From assembly GCA_028719265.1 (NCBI GenBank), contig JAQUKF010000049.1, positions 1-8,567 of the forward strand: 8,567 bases of DNA, read 5' to 3'. The notes under the pieces were generated by a model. The model saw nothing but the letters and a program-made list of their open reading frames with translations, made no database searches and was not told the DNA's origin. Position 1 is the stretch's first letter. The number at the start of each line of letters is the position of its first letter. The position numbers and the translations under genes are program-made. This document shows, one piece after another, positions 6,696-8,567 of the stretch. The DNA is from Candidatus Omnitrophota bacterium. GTDB taxonomy: Bacteria; Omnitrophota; Gorgyraeia; Gygaellales; Profunditerraquicolaceae.

Positions 6696-7353
6696 TACCG
6701 CCACCAGGTTTTTGTGCCTGGGTTTGTACGTTGACGGCAAACTTTATGAATATAACCTTGAGGCGGGAAGGAAACTTTCTGCGGTCCTGGCCCCGTCCAT
6801 CCAAAGAGTGCTCGAAGCTGCCAAGGTTAAAATACGGGATATCGGTTATTTTGCCTGCGGGCTTGGCCCGGGCTCTTTTACCGGAATGCGCATAGGCCTA
6901 GCTACCATAAAAGGGTTAAGCATTGTCAGGGATAAGCCTGTAGCCGGCATATCCACGCTGGATATTATGGCGGAGAATGTGACACAGGATAATATTTTGA
7001 TCGTTCCGGCGGTAGATGCCAGGAGGGGGCTTATTTACTGCTGTTCTTATAGAAAGGAAAAAGGCATCCTGAAGCGCAAGAGCGAATACGGGCTTCTGTC
7101 CCCGGATGAGTTTACCCGCAGGTTCTCCGGTAAAAAGGCGGTGATACTCGGGGATGCCATATCTTTGTATGATAAACGGATATTTTCCCGGATGAAGGGC
7201 GTAACTTTGTTAGATAAAGATTTTTGGATGCCGAACGCGCACAATCTTATCAAGTTGTCGCTGGAAAGAGTGAAGGCCGGGAAGCTGAACACGGCGCAGG
7301 AGATCAAACCGATTTATTTATATCCTCAAGAATGCCAGATAAAGAGAAGATAG
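6676..7353 (+). CDS. tsaB: tRNA threonylcarbamoyladenosine biosynthesis protein TsaB
   Basis: 225 residues, usual for TsaB, the non-catalytic ASKHA-fold paralogue of TsaD that scaffolds the t6A complex. It begins MKILAIDTAT, with D7 in the phosphate-1-like strand, and carries the family signature GPGSFTGMRIG at 64-74. The segment usually reading RKHSE reads RKLSA here (residues 32-36), so the common histidine is leucine. The C-terminal half is variable, as in other TsaB proteins. AAAGGA at 6665-6670 lies five bases before the ATG, supporting this start inside tsaE. The C-terminal end overlaps the proposed alr start by 22 bases. TsaD and TsaC are not in the window and must be encoded elsewhere. 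Confidence 0.94.
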   Translation: MKILAIDTATRFLCLGLYVDGKLYEYNLEAGRKLSAVLAPSIQRVLEAAKVKIRDIGYFACGLGPGSFTGMRIGLATIKGLSIVRDKPVAGISTLDIMAENVTQDNILIVPAVDARRGLIYCCSYRKEKGILKRKSEYGLLSPDEFTRRFSGKKAVILGDAISLYDKRIFSRMKGVTLLDKDFWMPNAHNLIKLSLERVKAGKLNTAQEIKPIYLYPQECQIKRR

Positions 7354-8456
7354 GTTACCGGCCCACGTGGGCGCAGGTAAACCTCGACAATTTGGAACAT
7401 AATTTCAGGCAGGTGAAATCCCGCCTGAGGCCGCATACAAAGGTGCTGGTCACGGTAAAGGCGGACGCTTACGGTCACGGCCTGGTCCCTGTAGCCAGGA
7501 GGCTTTCTGAGGCCGGGGTGGATTATCTTGGGGTCGCCTCTATTGACGAGGGTATAAAATTAAGGAAGGCGCGTCTAAAAGTCCCTATTCTTGTGCTCGG
7601 GGTAGTTTTAAAACAGGACATATCTTCGCTTTTTACTTTTAAGCTTACTCCGACTGTCTGTGATTATGAGCTTGCCTGCGCCTTGAGCAAAAAGGCATCT
7701 ACCTTAAAGACACCGATGCGCCTGCATATAAAAGTTGATACCGGCATGGGCAGGATAGGGGTGGCGTATAAGGATGCATTTGAATTGGTAAAGAAGATCC
7801 ACAGGCTTAAATCTGTCGTTATCGAGGGGATCTTTACGCATTTTCCCTTTGCCGGTTCCGGCCGCAGGTTCACCGTCTCCCAGATTAAATTATTCGATAG
7901 GCTTGTGGACGTACTTAAAAGCTGCGGCATAACTATCCCTTTGGTGCACGCGGCTAATAGCGCAGGCATGATTAACCATCAGGACAGTCATTTTACAATG
8001 GTCAGGCCCGGGCTCGTAATTTACGGACTGCATCCCCACCGCGGCATAAAAATGGGATTAAAACCTGTTTTAAGTCTTAAGACGCAAGTGGTCTTTGTGA
8101 AGAGGGTGCCGGCAGGGGTCGGTATAAGCTACGGCCACGCGTATATAACCAGGCGTCCCGCCTATATCATTACTCTGCCTATCGGTTACGGGGACGGTTA
8201 TCCGCGTAACCTCTCTAACCTGGGTCCGGTTTTGATCGGCGGCAGGAGATTTTGTGTCAGCGGCAGCATTTGTATGGACCAGATCATGGTTGATACCGGA
8301 AGTTTCAGGCCGGAGGTGGGCGATGAAGTGGTCTTGATCGGCAAACAGAAAGGGAAAACAGTCACTGCCGAGGAATTGGCGGATTCAGCCGAGACCATTT
8401 CTTACGAGATCGTTTGCGGACTGGGCAGCCGCATCCCGCGTCTTTATATTCCTTAA
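7332..8456 (+). CDS. alr: Alanine racemase
   Basis: 374 residues from ATG 7332. This PLP enzyme interconverts L- and D-alanine for peptidoglycan. The PLP lysine is K43 in VKADAYGHG. The catalytic tyrosine of the second half is Y267 in GISYGHAY. VRPGLVIYG (R225, likely the pyridine-nitrogen arginine), HIKVDTGMGRIG, PIGYGDGYPR and CMDQ (314-317) are all typical. The fold is an N-terminal TIM barrel followed by a beta domain from about residue 245. The frame extends upstream to a TTG at 7224, but those 36 residues lie over tsaB and do not resemble Alr, whereas ATG 7332 places the family N-terminus (RPTWAQVNLDNLEHNF) correctly. No Shine-Dalgarno sequence precedes 7332, so coupling to tsaB is likely. 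It is the last gene before the terminator. Confidence 0.95.
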   Translation: MPDKEKIGYRPTWAQVNLDNLEHNFRQVKSRLRPHTKVLVTVKADAYGHGLVPVARRLSEAGVDYLGVASIDEGIKLRKARLKVPILVLGVVLKQDISSLFTFKLTPTVCDYELACALSKKASTLKTPMRLHIKVDTGMGRIGVAYKDAFELVKKIHRLKSVVIEGIFTHFPFAGSGRRFTVSQIKLFDRLVDVLKSCGITIPLVHAANSAGMINHQDSHFTMVRPGLVIYGLHPHRGIKMGLKPVLSLKTQVVFVKRVPAGVGISYGHAYITRRPAYIITLPIGYGDGYPRNLSNLGPVLIGGRRFCVSGSICMDQIMVDTGSFRPEVGDEVVLIGKQKGKTVTAEELADSAETISYEIVCGLGSRIPRLYIP

Positions 8457-8480
8457 AATTCAAAAGACAATTTTTTGATC

Positions 8481-8512
8481 AAAAGACGGTTCCTTAAGAG
8501 CCGTCTTTTTTT
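8481..8512 (+). terminator. Rho-independent terminator of the operon, possibly bidirectional
   Basis: The left arm 8481-8492 (AAAAGACGGTTC) pairs with the right arm 8498-8509 (GAGCCGTCTTTT). This gives a 12-base-pair stem with one G-U wobble and a five-base CTTAA loop. The T-run covers 8506-8512. It starts 25 bases after the alr stop. On the minus strand the stem also ends in TTTT, so it could serve a convergent gene. A 12-base palindrome TTTTGATCAAAA (8473-8484) overlaps its left arm, and CAAAAGAC occurs twice (8461-8468, 8480-8487). Confidence 0.9.
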
Positions 8513-8567
8513 ATGGTAATTTTGAGATCAGATAGAGGCTGGTTGAGAGCACGATCAGGTGGCTCAT
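8511..8567 (-). CDS. Possible C-terminal end of a convergent gene (very tentative)
   Basis: Read on the minus strand, the last 57 bases give 18 codons beginning at the window edge and ending with TAA at 8513-8511, immediately before the shared terminator. The encoded residues (MSHLIVLSTSLYLISKLP) are largely hydrophobic, as in the end of a membrane protein. The ATG is at the very edge and may be internal. An open stretch this short is expected often by chance; the only real support is the stop codon's position against a terminator that could work in both directions. No product can be named. Confidence 0.25.
   Translation of the reverse strand: MSHLIVLSTSLYLISKLP

Noticed and set aside
7224..7331. 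N-terminal extension of alr starting at TTG 7224
   Set aside because: The 36 extra residues overlap tsaB coding sequence and do not resemble the start of alanine racemases; ATG 7332 fits the family.

Overview
The window is a dense, almost entirely plus-strand bacterial housekeeping cluster. Nine genes run from the first base to about position 8456, and an intrinsic terminator closes the run. The order is a 5'-truncated holB-like gene (DNA polymerase III delta'), a ricT/yaaT-like PSP1 gene, metG, tatD, mtnA, thiL, tsaE, tsaB and alr. The longest gap between genes is 41 bases, and six of the eight junctions overlap or abut, so this looks like one long operon or two back-to-back ones with much translational coupling. 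No tRNA, rRNA, insertion sequence, phage gene, CRISPR array or riboswitch is visible.

The sequence comes from a bacterium of moderate GC content. The order holB - ricT - metG - tatD is a condensed version of the Bacillus arrangement, in which yabA, yabB and other genes lie between ricT and metS. The protein sequences do not look like Bacillus. A poorly cultured phylum such as Omnitrophota is my impression from gene style, not something I can demonstrate.

Regions: 1-1726 holds clamp loading (delta') and the PSP1 protein. 1716-3994 holds methionyl-tRNA synthetase and a TatD metal-dependent nuclease. 4036-6228 holds methylthioribose-1-phosphate isomerase (methionine salvage) and thiamine-monophosphate kinase (final step to thiamine diphosphate). 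6225-7353 holds TsaE and TsaB, two of the proteins that make the t6A modification of tRNA. 7332-8456 holds alanine racemase (D-alanine for peptidoglycan). A strong terminator lies at 8481-8512, and a possible convergent gene end on the minus strand fills the last 57 bases.

The most unusual element is the 3' end of thiL. Six in-frame 42-base units (14 codons each, 5974-6225) sit between the normal ThiL body and a final unit that carries what looks like the native ThiL C-terminus (GY.HF). The enzyme therefore seems to have gained about 70 residues by expansion of its own tail. The array has an 84-base higher-order period with a single synonymous difference between the two copies. Most units can form an RNA hairpin, and the last hairpin lies just upstream of the tsaE start codon.
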